Shown one piece after another: positions 24,727-33,991 of a DNA stretch of 52,157 nucleotides. The translations under genes and the position numbers were made by a program. This DNA is from Candidatus Bipolaricaulota bacterium (lineage in GTDB: Bacteria > Bipolaricaulota > Bipolaricaulia > UBA7950 > UBA9294): NCBI GenBank assembly GCA_027007005.1, contig JALTFO010000176.1, positions 1-52,157 on the forward strand, in the 5' to 3' direction. Numbering within the stretch: the first letter of the stretch is position 1; the number at the start of each line of letters is the position of its first letter. Under the pieces are notes generated by a model, which ran no database searches, was not told the DNA's origin, and worked only from the letters and a program-made list of their open reading frames with translations.

Positions 24727-25183
24727 TCCCTGGCAAGCACTGATGCGCCTTCTGCGCTACCGACCACGCAGTCTGGCTGAGGTTAAACGGCGATTGCTCT
24801 CGCTTGGATTTGCCCACGAGGAAATCGACAAGGTCGTAGCAACTGCGCAAGCGGCAGGTCTTCTCGATGACGATGCCTTCGCACGAGTCTGGGTCCAGGA
24901 TAGGTTGCTCCACCATCCATTGTCGCGAAGAGCAGTTCGCCAAGAACTTGTCGACAAAGGGATAGATAAGCAAACAATCGACACAGCGGTGGACAAACTC
25001 TATCCCGCGGAAGAAGAGAAGAAGATCGCACTTGAGTTAGCACAGACTCGTATGGCACAATACGCGACCCTGGATCGACATCGGGCGATACAGCGTACGA
25101 TCTCGTTTCTTGGCAGGCGCGGGTTCTCGTTCTCCCTTGCCAACAGCGTAGTCCGGAATGTTGTCAGAGGATCGAATGACTGA
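24683..25183 (+). CDS. recX: RecA regulator RecX
   Basis: RecX binds RecA filaments and limits their growth. The 166-residue product has the repeating three-helix units of the family (LLRYRPRSLAEVKRRLLSLGF, then DDAFARVWVQDRLLHHPLSRRAVRQEL). The ATG at 24683 lies inside recA by 44 bp and has no clear ribosome site; ATG 24743 is a possible shorter start. The stop overlaps the start of ispF, so the three genes form one operon. Confidence 0.88.
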   Translation: MNRRKQVRRPPTPRDPWQALMRLLRYRPRSLAEVKRRLLSLGFAHEEIDKVVATAQAAGLLDDDAFARVWVQDRLLHHPLSRRAVRQELVDKGIDKQTIDTAVDKLYPAEEEKKIALELAQTRMAQYATLDRHRAIQRTISFLGRRGFSFSLANSVVRNVVRGSND

Positions 25184-25664
25184 ATCCCGTGTTGGCATGG
25201 GGATCGACTTTCATCGCTTCGCTGCTGGCCGGGCGCTCGTGATCGGTGGAGTCATAATTCCTCACACCAGAGGCCTGCTCGGGCATTCCGACGCCGACGT
25301 CCTCACACACGCCATCTGCGATGCCCTCCTGGGGGCAGCCGGACTCGGTGACATAGGAACACACTTTCCCGACACGGATGAACGCTATCGAGGGATCTCT
25401 AGCCTTACTTTGCTTGAAGAAGTCCTCTCTCTTCTGGAACGTGATGGGTGGATCCCAGTAAACATCGATGCCACGCTGATTGCGCAGGAGCCGAAGCTCA
25501 CGCCGCATTTCTCAGCAATGAAGGAATCTCTAGGCAAAACCCTGCATCTCTTGCCGGAGTCTATCGGGCTCAAGGCAACAACAAGCGAAGGGATGGGGGC
25601 AATCGGTCGTGCCGAAGGGATCTCCGCGTTCTGTGTGGCGCTCATCAACCGCGGCGTTCAATGA
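25176..25664 (+). CDS. ispF: 2-C-methyl-D-erythritol 2,4-cyclodiphosphate synthase
   Basis: Fifth enzyme of the MEP isoprenoid pathway; releases CMP to form the cyclic diphosphate. The 162-residue product has the metal-binding GIDFHRF (Asp/His) near the N-terminus and GHSDADVLTHAICDALLGA, then THFPDTD and a GLKATTSEGMGAIGR C-terminus. ATG 25176 has AGAGG 6 nt upstream and overlaps the recX stop by 8 bp. It converges with rseP with a 7-bp overlap. IspD is not beside it here. Confidence 0.96.
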   Translation: MTESRVGMGIDFHRFAAGRALVIGGVIIPHTRGLLGHSDADVLTHAICDALLGAAGLGDIGTHFPDTDERYRGISSLTLLEEVLSLLERDGWIPVNIDATLIAQEPKLTPHFSAMKESLGKTLHLLPESIGLKATTSEGMGAIGRAEGISAFCVALINRGVQ

Positions 25665-26956
25665 AAGAGCTTCAGAATGTCTTGATAGGTGATAAGGACC
25701 ATTAGCCCGATCAGGATGAAGAATCCTATCAGGTGAATCATTCCCTCCCGCTCTGGTGGGATCGGCTTCCCGCGTACGATCTCATATAGAGCGAATGCCG
25801 CCCGACTCCCATCTAGAGCTGGAAACGGAATTAGATTAAACAGCCCGAGGCTGAGGCTGAGGTAGGAGAAGATCTGCAGGAAGACCGACGGGCCTTGTCT
25901 GAACCCTTCTCCGAGGAGGTTTGCAATCCCCACCGGCCCAGCGATCGCCTTACTGGCCGCGATTCGATGTGTTATGACATCGTGAAGCCCGCTTACCATC
26001 ATCCTTATGTAGCCAGCAAATTGCCCAGCGCCAAGCACAATTCCTGAAGCAAACGCAGGTCGTCTCATTACCACGCCAGTATCAGCGAAGTCCACGCCAT
26101 CGATCAAGGAAGAGACATCGTAGCCAGCGCTCGGTATGTTCACGTCTAGCTTTGTCCCGTTGCGGGAGATCGTGAGTGAGATGGAATCACTCGGAAGAAT
26201 CGAGCTAATGCGATCGACCACACCCACACCGGTGGCTGCGAGCTTTCCCCCCACCGCGACGATCCGGTCACCAACGGTGATTCCGGCCTTGCCGAACATA
26301 GATGATGGATCGACACGTGTGATCTCGTTGGTGTACGTCGTAGAGAGGAAATAGGCCCCAACAACGTAGCGTTTCTCATCAGGGAGAAACTGAGGAGTAA
26401 TGTTGTAAGTCTCGACTTTTCCGTCCCGTTCGATCCGGATGGTGACAGGGTTGCCCGCTGCTTGCTGAACGATGCTTGCCAGAGAATTGATGTTGTACAC
26501 TGGATGATCATCAACCGCGAGCACCAGATCCCCCGGCTGCAGCACCCGCTGCGCCGGCTCACCTTCCACAAGTCCGGCCACCTGCAGGAGAGGCATCCCA
26601 AAACCCCATAGCACAAGTAGAATGACAAGCAGGGTTATCAGCAGATTCGCCGCTGGCCCCGCAAGGCTGATCACGATGCGCACCCATGGAGGCTTGCTGT
26701 ACAGGAGACGATCAGAAGCGATGTCCTCGTTCTCTTCCTGCCGATCCTCTCCTGCTAGCCGCACGTAGCCGCCAAACGGGATGACGCGGAGAGAGTAGCG
26801 CGTCTCGCGCCTTTGGAACGAGGCAAGCTTGGGGCCAAAGCCGATGGCAAATTCGTGCACGTATACGCCGGTAAGCTTAGCTGCGAGGAAGTGCCCTCCT
26901 TCGTGAACCCCCACGAGGATGAGCAACGTTCCAGCAAATATGAGAGCAGTAATCAC
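25658..26956 (-). CDS. rseP: site-2 protease RseP
   Basis: Intramembrane zinc metalloprotease that cleaves anti-sigma factors and other membrane segments. The first helix carries VHEGGH (His18-Glu19, His22), and the second active-site motif NLIPFPALDGSRAAF lies near residue 385. Two PDZ-like domains are between them (about 115-200 and 205-285). The 432-residue length is typical. It overlaps tilS by 4 bp. A sigma factor lies at 18673-19470, but a link is not shown by sequence. Confidence 0.95.
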   Translation of the reverse strand: MITALIFAGTLLILVGVHEGGHFLAAKLTGVYVHEFAIGFGPKLASFQRRETRYSLRVIPFGGYVRLAGEDRQEENEDIASDRLLYSKPPWVRIVISLAGPAANLLITLLVILLVLWGFGMPLLQVAGLVEGEPAQRVLQPGDLVLAVDDHPVYNINSLASIVQQAAGNPVTIRIERDGKVETYNITPQFLPDEKRYVVGAYFLSTTYTNEITRVDPSSMFGKAGITVGDRIVAVGGKLAATGVGVVDRISSILPSDSISLTISRNGTKLDVNIPSAGYDVSSLIDGVDFADTGVVMRRPAFASGIVLGAGQFAGYIRMMVSGLHDVITHRIAASKAIAGPVGIANLLGEGFRQGPSVFLQIFSYLSLSLGLFNLIPFPALDGSRAAFALYEIVRGKPIPPEREGMIHLIGFFILIGLMVLITYQDILKLFH

Positions 26957-28341
26957 GTAATCTCCTTCCAGCGTATGATGAGTGCCCGATGCGTTTGCGT
27001 ATCAACACGCACGGCATTCGACAGCCTCTTACCAACCACCAAGATTATACGTTTCCCGTCGCACAACAGCGGAACAAGGTCTCGCCTGTAGAAAGGAACG
27101 TGAGAATCAATCAAGAAATCCTTGAGTTTCTTCGTCCCTGAAAGGCCGAGGGGGGAGAAGCGATCGCCAGGCCTGCGCGTGCGCAGAGTGAGCGGAAACG
27201 AGACCTTGTCGGCGTCGGCAATCTCAACGTTCTCACCGCTCTCTTTGAGAGAATCGAGGTCGCCGTTCCAAGGGACGATGGAAAGATCGAGCGCGATCCC
27301 AAACGAGGGAAACTCAGCTCTTCCTAGTGCTACTTCCTGCGAAGCGACGGGTTTGCTTTCAGGATGAGGAGGGATAATTATCAACTCATCTGCCTGCACG
27401 CGGGCAAGTACGCCTGGAAGATGAATCTCCCCGTGCGCGTGCGAGGAGGCGATAAGGCTGCTCAGGGAATCGATGTGCACCTTGCTAATCCCCTGCAAAT
27501 CGCCCCGCACTTTCTCAAGAGCTCGCAGCAGCAAAGCACGTTTTGCTCCAACCAGGCAACGCCGAAGATACGTTCGATCAAGGTGGATTTCCTGTTTTGT
27601 CTCAGATGTCAGGGCTTCTTCCCACGGATGTTCGAGCAGGGCAGAGAACGCTTCTCTTTCTTCACGCACAATCTGGGCTGTCCGCGACAGAGAAGCGATC
27701 AGGTTCCGATTCAGCCCTTCGAGCAGGGGGATAATCTCGTGGCGGATACGGTTACGCGTGAAGGTTGTGTCAGCGTTAGTACGATCTTCCCGCCAATGGA
27801 GGCCGTGTTCACGCGCGTAGTCTACAATCTCACTGCGAGTCACATCGAGCAACGGGCGAATGAACGGCGGATCGATCGGCCTGATCCCGATAAGTCCAGT
27901 TGTCCCCGCACCGCGAATGAGGTTGAAAATCATCGTCTCAGCAAGATCGTTTGCCGTGTGCCCAATCGCGATCTTTGTCGCGCCGGTCTCCTTTGCAGTG
28001 GAACGCAAGAATTTGAGCCTCACCATCCGCGCTGCTTCCTCAATCCCCATCCTCTTATCTCGCGCCACTGCACTCACATCCGCTGACTGCCTCACAAGCG
28101 GCAGTTTGTACCGTAAGGCAAGCCTCCCCACGAAGCGTGCATCCTCATCTGATTCCACCCCGCGTAGACGGTGGTCAAGATGGGCAACGACGAGATCCAA
28201 GCTATACTCCGGCGTCAACCGGCAGAGGATGTCCAGCAGGACTACGGAGTCCACGCCGCCGGACACAGCGACGAGAACCTTCTCGCCCTTGTTGAGCATC
28301 GAATGCGAAGAGATCGTTGACCGCACCTTCCTTGTGAGCAT
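26953..28341 (-). CDS. tilS: tRNA(Ile)-lysidine synthetase
   Basis: Adds lysine to C34 of the CAU-anticodon tRNA-Ile so it reads AUA. The PP-loop ATPase motif SGGVDS lies at residues 27-32. The middle (HLDHRLRG, IGHTANDLAET and GIRP blocks) and the C-terminal TilS domain (LRTRRPGDRFSPLG, KKLKDFLID) are full. At 462 residues it is a full-length enzyme. It overlaps rseP by 4 bp. Confidence 0.95.
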   Translation of the reverse strand: MLTRKVRSTISSHSMLNKGEKVLVAVSGGVDSVVLLDILCRLTPEYSLDLVVAHLDHRLRGVESDEDARFVGRLALRYKLPLVRQSADVSAVARDKRMGIEEAARMVRLKFLRSTAKETGATKIAIGHTANDLAETMIFNLIRGAGTTGLIGIRPIDPPFIRPLLDVTRSEIVDYAREHGLHWREDRTNADTTFTRNRIRHEIIPLLEGLNRNLIASLSRTAQIVREEREAFSALLEHPWEEALTSETKQEIHLDRTYLRRCLVGAKRALLLRALEKVRGDLQGISKVHIDSLSSLIASSHAHGEIHLPGVLARVQADELIIIPPHPESKPVASQEVALGRAEFPSFGIALDLSIVPWNGDLDSLKESGENVEIADADKVSFPLTLRTRRPGDRFSPLGLSGTKKLKDFLIDSHVPFYRRDLVPLLCDGKRIILVVGKRLSNAVRVDTQTHRALIIRWKEIT

Positions 28342-28410
28342 CGTACATCGATTGTGATGGCAGAGAGAGGTGAAGTCAACGCTCGGTGCCCGCTGGCAAC
28401 AAATTCAGGG

Positions 28411-28441
28411 ATTGAGTGATGTAATCATTCGATCGCTCAAT
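28411..28441. repeat. ATTGAGTGAT inverted repeat
   Basis: ATTGAGTGAT (28411-28420) and ATCGCTCAAT (28432-28441) pair at 9 of 10 positions. It sits just past the 3' end of the nitrilase gene. A closely related but longer palindrome is at 35392-35432, also just past a gene end. Confidence 0.5.
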
Positions 28442-28444
28442 GGT

Positions 28445-29248
28445 TCAACTTGATTCTAGAAGCTGGTAGAATTCCGGCCTGCGATCGGTGAAGCGATCGT
28501 TCAATGGGTTGAGCGCTTTGTTCGAAGCCATGGATGGATCGATCTCCGCTACTGCTGCCCTCTCTTCGGTCGGTGAAAGGGACACTAGAATATTACCGCC
28601 AGGTGAGATGATCTGGCTGTTGCCGGTGAAGCGAAGCGTCGTTTCGGTGCGTGCTTCTTCACCCACCCGATTGGCTGTGGCTGTGAACACCCCATTCTCC
28701 AGAGCGCGTACGCGCATCGTAAGCTGAGCGTAAACAGGCATGACCAGATTTGCAGGGTGTGCGATCACCTGTGCTCCGCTAAGGGCAAGGGTCCGTGCCG
28801 CCTCAGGAAAGAAGTGATCAAAGCAGATCATCATCCCCACCTTGGCTAAACCGATATCAGCCACAGGGAAAGGCAAGTCTCCGGGAGAGAATAGCTCCTT
28901 TTCGTGGGAGAATAGGTGTACCTTCCGATAGCGCGCGATTACTCCATCCGGTCCGACGAGAACGGCGGAGTTATACACCTTATCCCCGGCAAGCTCAGGA
29001 AGGCCAGCGCAGATGAACGCGTCAAGATTGCGCGCAGCATCGATCAGCCGCGTTGTCGTCGGGCCAGCGGGTACCGGTTCCGCGAACGATCGGACCTCCT
29101 CTTTTGACTTGAATTGATAGCCGGTGGCAAACAGTTCCGGCAGTACCCACAGATCGCTTCTCCCTTGAGCAAGCATGGCCACAACGTGCTCGGTATTTTC
29201 CTGCACCGCGCCGAATCTTGGTCTCATCTGTACAATGCCAATTCTCAT
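28445..29248 (-). CDS. carbon-nitrogen hydrolase (nitrilase superfamily)
   Basis: A 267-residue amidase of the nitrilase fold. The catalytic triad is visible: Glu38 in LPELFATGY, Lys109 in RKVHLFSHEKELF and Cys142 in GMMICFDHFFPE. The closest types by motif are omega-amidases and N-carbamoyl- or C-N amidases; the substrate cannot be set from sequence alone. It stands alone between a gene end and the FBP aldolase/phosphatase operon. Confidence 0.88.
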   Translation of the reverse strand: MRIGIVQMRPRFGAVQENTEHVVAMLAQGRSDLWVLPELFATGYQFKSKEEVRSFAEPVPAGPTTTRLIDAARNLDAFICAGLPELAGDKVYNSAVLVGPDGVIARYRKVHLFSHEKELFSPGDLPFPVADIGLAKVGMMICFDHFFPEAARTLALSGAQVIAHPANLVMPVYAQLTMRVRALENGVFTATANRVGEEARTETTLRFTGNSQIISPGGNILVSLSPTEERAAVAEIDPSMASNKALNPLNDRFTDRRPEFYQLLESS

Positions 29249-29367
29249 GAGCGCATAGTACCCTGTTCAACCGCGAGATGCGAAGAGTATGCTGATTAAT
29301 CAGATGGAGACTGGACGAATTACGATAATCGGTGTATTTGCGCGTGTTCTGTGCACGCCTGCGACGC

Positions 29368-29373
29368 TATAAT
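29368..29373 (+). promoter_or_regulatory. -10 box of the FBP aldolase operon
   Basis: TATAAT 43 bp before the start codon at 29417. A weak TGTTCT stands 17 bp upstream of it. Confidence 0.4.
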
Positions 29374-29416
29374 GCGTTCACAAGTTTCAAAACTACCTGT
29401 GTGTGGAGGGGAGAAG

Positions 29417-30514
29417 ATGCGGATTACAATTACAGCGATCAAGGCGGATGTAGGGAGTATCGGAGGGCACTTGACTCCAAGCAAGGCACTTCTAGAGCGC
29501 ATCAGCGAAGCAGTAAACGAAGGCGGGAAAGGGCTGGTGATTGATCACTTCATCGGGCACACCGGGGATGACATCGCGATTCTACTCACGCATGATCGAG
29601 GATCCGGAGACGAACAGATCCATCGCTTGGCGTGGGACGCGTTTCGCGCTGGAACGGATACAGCCAAGGAACAAGGTCTCTACGGTGCGGGGCAGGACCT
29701 CCTCCGTGACGCCTTTTCCGGCAACGTACGCGGCATGGGTCCGGCGGTGGCGGAGCTTACATTTGATGAGCGACCGACCGAGCCATTCCTCATGTTCACT
29801 GCTGACAAGACAGAGCCGGGGGCATACAACCTTCCGTTGTACCTTGCGTTCACCGACCCGATGTACAACGCGGGGCTTATCCTGTCACCAACTGTCGGTC
29901 AGGGTTTCACGTTTACGGTGATGGATGTCGAGTACGTTGAAGGAGACAGAGTAATCGAACTCTCCACGCCTGAAGAGATATACGACCTCGCTGCCCTGCT
30001 GCGCGATAACGGCCGCTTTGTTGTTGAGTCGATCCGATCCCGCGCAACTGGTGAGCAAGCTGTCTCTAGCTGCACGACGCGGCTGCGGAACATTGCTGGT
30101 AAGTACGTCGGAAAGGATGATCCAATAATGCTAGTACGTACGCAGAAGAGTTTCCCCGCCACCGGCGAGGTACTCGCTCCCTTCCAGCTTGGCCACCTAG
30201 TTGCTGGATTCATGCGTGGAAGCCATGTTGGACCATTAATGCCTGTCAAGGCAGGTACGGGCGTTTCCTTCTTCGATGGCCCTCCGATCGTCTCCTGCCT
30301 TGCTTTTTCTCTGCGAGAGGGGAAACTTACGGAGCCGTGCGACGTCTTCGACCATCCGTATTGGGATTGGGTGCGAAGTAATGTAGCTAGGAAGGCTAGT
30401 GACATTCGCGCACAAGGGTTCTCCGGTGCGGCGATGCTCCCCTATGCTGATCTTGAATACGGTGGAATCACTGAGCGAATGGGCAGGCTAGAAGACCGGT
30501 TCACCATTCGCTAA
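29417..30514 (+). CDS. type V fructose-1,6-bisphosphate aldolase/phosphatase
   Basis: Bifunctional gluconeogenic enzyme that joins DHAP and GAP and then dephosphorylates FBP. Found in Archaea and deep-branching bacteria. The 365-residue product has ITAIKADVGSIGGHL at the N-terminus, metal-ligand acidic patches (VIDHFIGHTGDDI) and GKYVGKDDP, whose Tyr230 and Lys233 match the Schiff-base Tyr/Lys pair known from Sulfolobus (229 and 232). ATG 29417 has GGAGGGGA upstream; the frame to 29351 is dropped. It heads an operon with hpt and tsaD. It implies gluconeogenesis without a classical FBPase. Confidence 0.93.
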   Translation: MRITITAIKADVGSIGGHLTPSKALLERISEAVNEGGKGLVIDHFIGHTGDDIAILLTHDRGSGDEQIHRLAWDAFRAGTDTAKEQGLYGAGQDLLRDAFSGNVRGMGPAVAELTFDERPTEPFLMFTADKTEPGAYNLPLYLAFTDPMYNAGLILSPTVGQGFTFTVMDVEYVEGDRVIELSTPEEIYDLAALLRDNGRFVVESIRSRATGEQAVSSCTTRLRNIAGKYVGKDDPIMLVRTQKSFPATGEVLAPFQLGHLVAGFMRGSHVGPLMPVKAGTGVSFFDGPPIVSCLAFSLREGKLTEPCDVFDHPYWDWVRSNVARKASDIRAQGFSGAAMLPYADLEYGGITERMGRLEDRFTIR

Positions 30515-30526
30515 GGAGCATTTCGA

Positions 30527-31099
30527 GTGGCAGACAATATTGCAGAAAGGATTTCGAGGATTTTATTCTCAGCGGAGCAAATAGGTACCCGAGTACACGA
30601 GGTCGGAGAGCAGATCCGCTTCGACTACGCTAATGGTGCGGCGAAAGATCCAAAGAGGCGCCCGCCACTCCTTGTGTGCGTCCTTCACGGAGCGCTGGTG
30701 TTCATGGCCGATCTCGCACGGGAGATACCAACCGAGGTTGAGTACGACTTCATCTCGGTATCTTCATATGGAAACGGAACATCGCCGGGAGCAGTCCGGC
30801 TCGTCAAGGACCTTGATCGCCCTATCGAAGGGCGGGACGTGCTTATTGTGGAGGACATCGTCGATACCGGGTATACTATCGACTACCTCAGGCGGGGTCT
30901 CGCTGCACGCAGGCCCGCATCCATCCGCATCTGCAGCCTGATCGACAAGGTGCCACGGCGCGAAACCGATGTGCAGGTTGACTACGTGGGGTTCCCCCTT
31001 GAGGAGAACGCGTTCATTGTCGGCTACGGGATGGATTACCAAGAGCTGTATCGAAATCTGCCGTTCATCGGGGTCTTGAAGCCGGAATACATCAAATGA
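30527..31099 (+). CDS. hpt: hypoxanthine phosphoribosyltransferase
   Basis: Purine salvage: transfers phosphoribose from PRPP to hypoxanthine or guanine. The 190-residue product has VLIVEDIVDTGYT, the PRPP-binding signature, and a VCVLHGALVFMADLARE loop. GTG 30527 has AAGGAG 8 nt upstream. It follows the aldolase gene by 12 bp and overlaps tsaD by 4 bp. Confidence 0.95.
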   Translation: MADNIAERISRILFSAEQIGTRVHEVGEQIRFDYANGAAKDPKRRPPLLVCVLHGALVFMADLAREIPTEVEYDFISVSSYGNGTSPGAVRLVKDLDRPIEGRDVLIVEDIVDTGYTIDYLRRGLAARRPASIRICSLIDKVPRRETDVQVDYVGFPLEENAFIVGYGMDYQELYRNLPFIGVLKPEYIK

Positions 31100-32100
31100 C
31101 AACGCCATTTTACACGCTTGGGATCGAAAGCTCGTGTGATGAAACGGCTGTTGCCATCCTACGTGGTGAACGGGAACTGGTGGCGAATCTCATCTATTCT
31201 CAGGCCCAGATGCACGCACGCTACGGAGGCGTCGTCCCCGAGGTCGCCTCACGCGACCACCTACGGAAGCTGCCTTATCTCATGCGTGATGCTCTAGTTG
31301 AAGCGAAAATCGATACGACCGATCTCTCTTTAGTTGCAGCTACTTACGGTCCGGGGTTGGTCGGGCCACTTCTCGTTGGACTCTCCTACGGGAAAGGGAT
31401 GGCGTTCGGCCTTAATGTTCCCTTTATCGGCGTAAATCACCTCGAAGGCCACATCTTCGCGCAGCGGCTGTGTTCCAGTGAGGTCATCCCACCATTCATG
31501 GCCCTGATCGTCTCTGGTGGGCACACCAGTCTGGTTGACGTCGCTTCCTACGGTGAGTATCACCTCGTGGGGATGACGGTGGACGACGCGGCTGGAGAGG
31601 CGCTCGATAAGGTCGGGAAGATGCTTGGCATCGGCTACCCCGCTGGCGCGGAGATCGATCGACTCGCATCGCAAGGCAACCCGACGGCAATCAACTTTCC
31701 CCGTCCGATGTCAGGCTCTCCCGGGTTCGACTTCAGCTTCGCGGGTTTAAAGACATCAGTGCTTTACTACTTGCGGGAGCATCCTCGCGAGAAGAGAGAG
31801 GATGTGGCGGCATCCTTCCTAGCAAGCGTGGTCTCCGTTCTCGCCAAGAAGGCGATCGACGCAACGCGGCGCTACCATCGAAAGAACCTCGTTGTGGTCG
31901 GTGGAGTCGCCGCCAATGCTCACCTGCGTGAGCGTATGCATGCCGATGGAAACGCGCGCGACATCGATGTAACTTTTCCTGCGGTTGAGTACTGCACCGA
32001 CAACGCGGCCATGATCGCTGCCGCAGGAGCGTATCATCATCTTGTGCTGGAGGAGTCACACCCCCTGTCGCTCGGCCCGCAGGCATCGCTCTCGTTGTAG
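31096..32100 (+). CDS. tsaD: tRNA N6-adenosine threonylcarbamoyltransferase
   Basis: Transfers threonylcarbamoyl to A37 of tRNAs that read ANN codons, with TsaB and TsaE. The 334-residue product starts LGIESSCDETAVA, has the metal-binding His115/His119 in NHLEGHIFA, and shows the ASKH ATPase blocks (VSGGHTSL, DDAAGEALDKVGKMLGIGYPAG). It ends the aldolase-hpt-tsaD operon; tsaB and tsaE are not here. Confidence 0.97.
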   Translation: MTTPFYTLGIESSCDETAVAILRGERELVANLIYSQAQMHARYGGVVPEVASRDHLRKLPYLMRDALVEAKIDTTDLSLVAATYGPGLVGPLLVGLSYGKGMAFGLNVPFIGVNHLEGHIFAQRLCSSEVIPPFMALIVSGGHTSLVDVASYGEYHLVGMTVDDAAGEALDKVGKMLGIGYPAGAEIDRLASQGNPTAINFPRPMSGSPGFDFSFAGLKTSVLYYLREHPREKREDVAASFLASVVSVLAKKAIDATRRYHRKNLVVVGGVAANAHLRERMHADGNARDIDVTFPAVEYCTDNAAMIAAAGAYHHLVLEESHPLSLGPQASLSL

Positions 32101-32144
32101 CTTCCGTTTCTGTGTCAATAGCAACACTAACTCGGTATGCAAGC

Positions 32145-32173
32145 TTGACCAGCGGTATCATCGACGCCATAAT
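32145..32173 (+). promoter_or_regulatory. promoter of the MazEF-like pair
   Basis: TTGACC (32145-32150), 17-bp spacer, CATAAT (32168-32173). The leader to the antitoxin start is about 85 nt. GGTATCATCGACGCC in the spacer is a possible operator region. Confidence 0.55.
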
Positions 32174-32263
32174 GTCTTGGTGGAATCATCGAGAAGATTG
32201 CTATGCTGAAGCCATTGAAAGGATTGCGGTAAACACCGTACTGAAACAAAGGAGGGTAGCTCA

Positions 32264-32473
32264 GTGATGCAAGACACGGCCTTCAAGTATAAGCTGAATG
32301 TGCAAGAGGGCGGCAAGGTGGAACTGAGTGTTCCGCTGCCCAAGGGCACCCGGGTCGCTGTCTTTGTTGTGAAAGAGAGTGAGGACGACTTCGGCGATCT
32401 TGTGCTAGCAGCTAGGAGTTCTCTGGATTTCTGGGATAACTCCATTGACGATGAAGCCTGGAACAATGCCTAA
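32264..32473 (+). CDS. antitoxin of a MazEF-like module
   Basis: A 69-residue protein. A basic beta-strand-rich N-terminal half (KYKLNVQEGGKVELSVPLPKG) is followed by an acidic C-terminal tail ending FWDNSIDDEAWNNA, a motif seen in many antitoxins that sits in the toxin groove. GGAGGG is spaced 8 nt from GTG 32264; ATG 32267 is an alternative. It overlaps the toxin gene by 8 bp, in the usual antitoxin-first order. Confidence 0.8.
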   Translation: MMQDTAFKYKLNVQEGGKVELSVPLPKGTRVAVFVVKESEDDFGDLVLAARSSLDFWDNSIDDEAWNNA

Positions 32474-32828
32474 CCAACGTGATATCGTCCTTGTTCCAAT
32501 CCTGTTCACCGATCTAACATCGAAGCGGCGTAGGCCCGTTGTTGTGGTCTCCAACAATGAGTACAACCACAAAGCAGACGACATTGTTGTGGTGGCGATG
32601 ACTTCAAACCTTAAAGCAGCCGTTTACAGCTTCACTATCACCTCTGCGGATCTAGTTATTGGCTCCCTTAGGAAACCAAGTCGAATCCGAGTGGACAAGG
32701 TCTATACGTTAGCCCAGTCGATCGTTGTGAAGAAGTTTGGACAACTGCGCGAGGACTCCTTCAACAGGATCCGCCAATTGTTGAGTGCTCTTGTGGGGGA
32801 GCGGCAAGAGCAGAGAACGCAGCCATGA
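32466..32828 (+). CDS. MazF/PemK-type toxin
   Basis: A 120-residue endoribonuclease of the PemK/MazF barrel fold. It opens with RDIVLVPILFTDLTSKRRRPVVVVSNNEYN, in which the conserved RPVVV strand and following Asn lie, then the VVVAMTS strand. RNA cleavage by this fold halts translation unless the antitoxin binds. ATG 32466 overlaps the antitoxin stop. The ORF ends 39 bp before the convergent AEC gene. Confidence 0.88.
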   Translation: MPNQRDIVLVPILFTDLTSKRRRPVVVVSNNEYNHKADDIVVVAMTSNLKAAVYSFTITSADLVIGSLRKPSRIRVDKVYTLAQSIVVKKFGQLREDSFNRIRQLLSALVGERQEQRTQP

Positions 32829-32867
32829 TTCCAATCGCTGTAGGGGAAGAAGCGTTCACACAATCAG

Positions 32868-33764
32868 CTACGTCAGCAGCGTAAGAAGCACGGTCATCGT
32901 CACCAGGTTCCCCACCGTTGTCAGCAGGAGGATCGAAGCAGTGAGATCGGGACGGCGGTTGTACTGAAGCGAGAGCAGAAGAGCATTCACAGCTGTTGGT
33001 GTACTCCCCTCGATGATAAGGACAGATCTCAATAGCCCGTGGATTCCCAAGGCCACGGTCAATCCCCAAGCGAGAAACGGAGGAATAATTAGCTTCAACG
33101 CAGAAGCCACTGTGGCTCGCGGAAGTACTGTTGTGATCTTCACCTGCGCGAGCTGAATCCCTAACAGCATGAGCATAACAGGAATTGCCGCCTGCGCGAG
33201 CATCTCGATTGGTTTGATAACGGAACCTGGTAGGACTGTCCCTGTCCTGCGCAGAACAAGAGCAATGATTAGGGCGTAGAACCAGGGGACGCTCACCACA
33301 TTTCGCAACAGCTTGCCAATCTTCATTCCCTTCTTCCAAGAGGCTATACCAACACCGATTATTGCCTGCAGCGCTGCGTGGACAACAACGTAGAGCACAC
33401 CAAACTGGAAACCTTTGTTACCAAAGGCAAACAGCAAGATCGGCAACCCGTAGTTCCCACTATTGTTAAGGAAAAGAGCAAGAATTCCCGCAACACGTGA
33501 ATCGTCATCCCAATGCAACAGTCGAAACAAGACAAAGCCGATAATAAACAAGATAGTGTGTAGAGAAACAACAAAGATGACAAGGCTTGCAATCGTGCCT
33601 TCCGAGACTTGCTGAGAATAAAGCGAGTAGAAAATCAAGCATGGACTAAGGATGTAGAAGACTACTTTCACAAGCCCGTAGGACTTGATGTGAGTAAGTC
33701 TGGCCAACAGGTAGCCACTGCCGGCAATTAGAAATACGGGCAGCAGGACGTTAACAAATACCAT
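32868..33764 (-). CDS. AEC-family transporter (auxin efflux carrier fold)
   Basis: A 298-residue membrane protein of about ten helices: VFVNVLLPVFLIAGSGYLLAR at the start, NNSGNYGLPILLFAFG and the VMLMLLGIQLA block, which are hallmarks of the AEC/malate permease family. It likely exports or imports an organic acid or similar anion. The ATG at 33764 lacks a clear ribosome site, but the longer frame to 33914 would lie upstream of the promoter. It is convergent to the toxin gene. Confidence 0.85.
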   Translation of the reverse strand: MVFVNVLLPVFLIAGSGYLLARLTHIKSYGLVKVVFYILSPCLIFYSLYSQQVSEGTIASLVIFVVSLHTILFIIGFVLFRLLHWDDDSRVAGILALFLNNSGNYGLPILLFAFGNKGFQFGVLYVVVHAALQAIIGVGIASWKKGMKIGKLLRNVVSVPWFYALIIALVLRRTGTVLPGSVIKPIEMLAQAAIPVMLMLLGIQLAQVKITTVLPRATVASALKLIIPPFLAWGLTVALGIHGLLRSVLIIEGSTPTAVNALLLSLQYNRRPDLTASILLLTTVGNLVTMTVLLTLLT

Positions 33765-33854
33765 CGTAGCTGTGGGGAGCCAATCTGATCCCGCTACCTC
33801 CTTGAAATCCGGCACATTGCCACCGAGTAATACGTTTACGGTAAATAGGGGAAC

Positions 33855-33883
33855 GTTATAGCTTATCTCCAAGCCAAAAGCAA
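33855..33883 (-). promoter_or_regulatory. promoter of the AEC transporter gene
   Basis: TTGCTT (complement of 33878-33883), 17-bp spacer, TATAAC (complement of 33855-33860). It limits the coding start to a codon downstream of about 33848. Confidence 0.5.
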
Positions 33884-33991
33884 CGCATGTTTTGGATTCA
33901 ACTGGAAAGTGCAACTTTGGGAATTGGTCAAATAGGGGAGCTGCGGTAGTATTACCAGCGCCGCCCAGACCGGTAAATCAAAGGAGCACCG

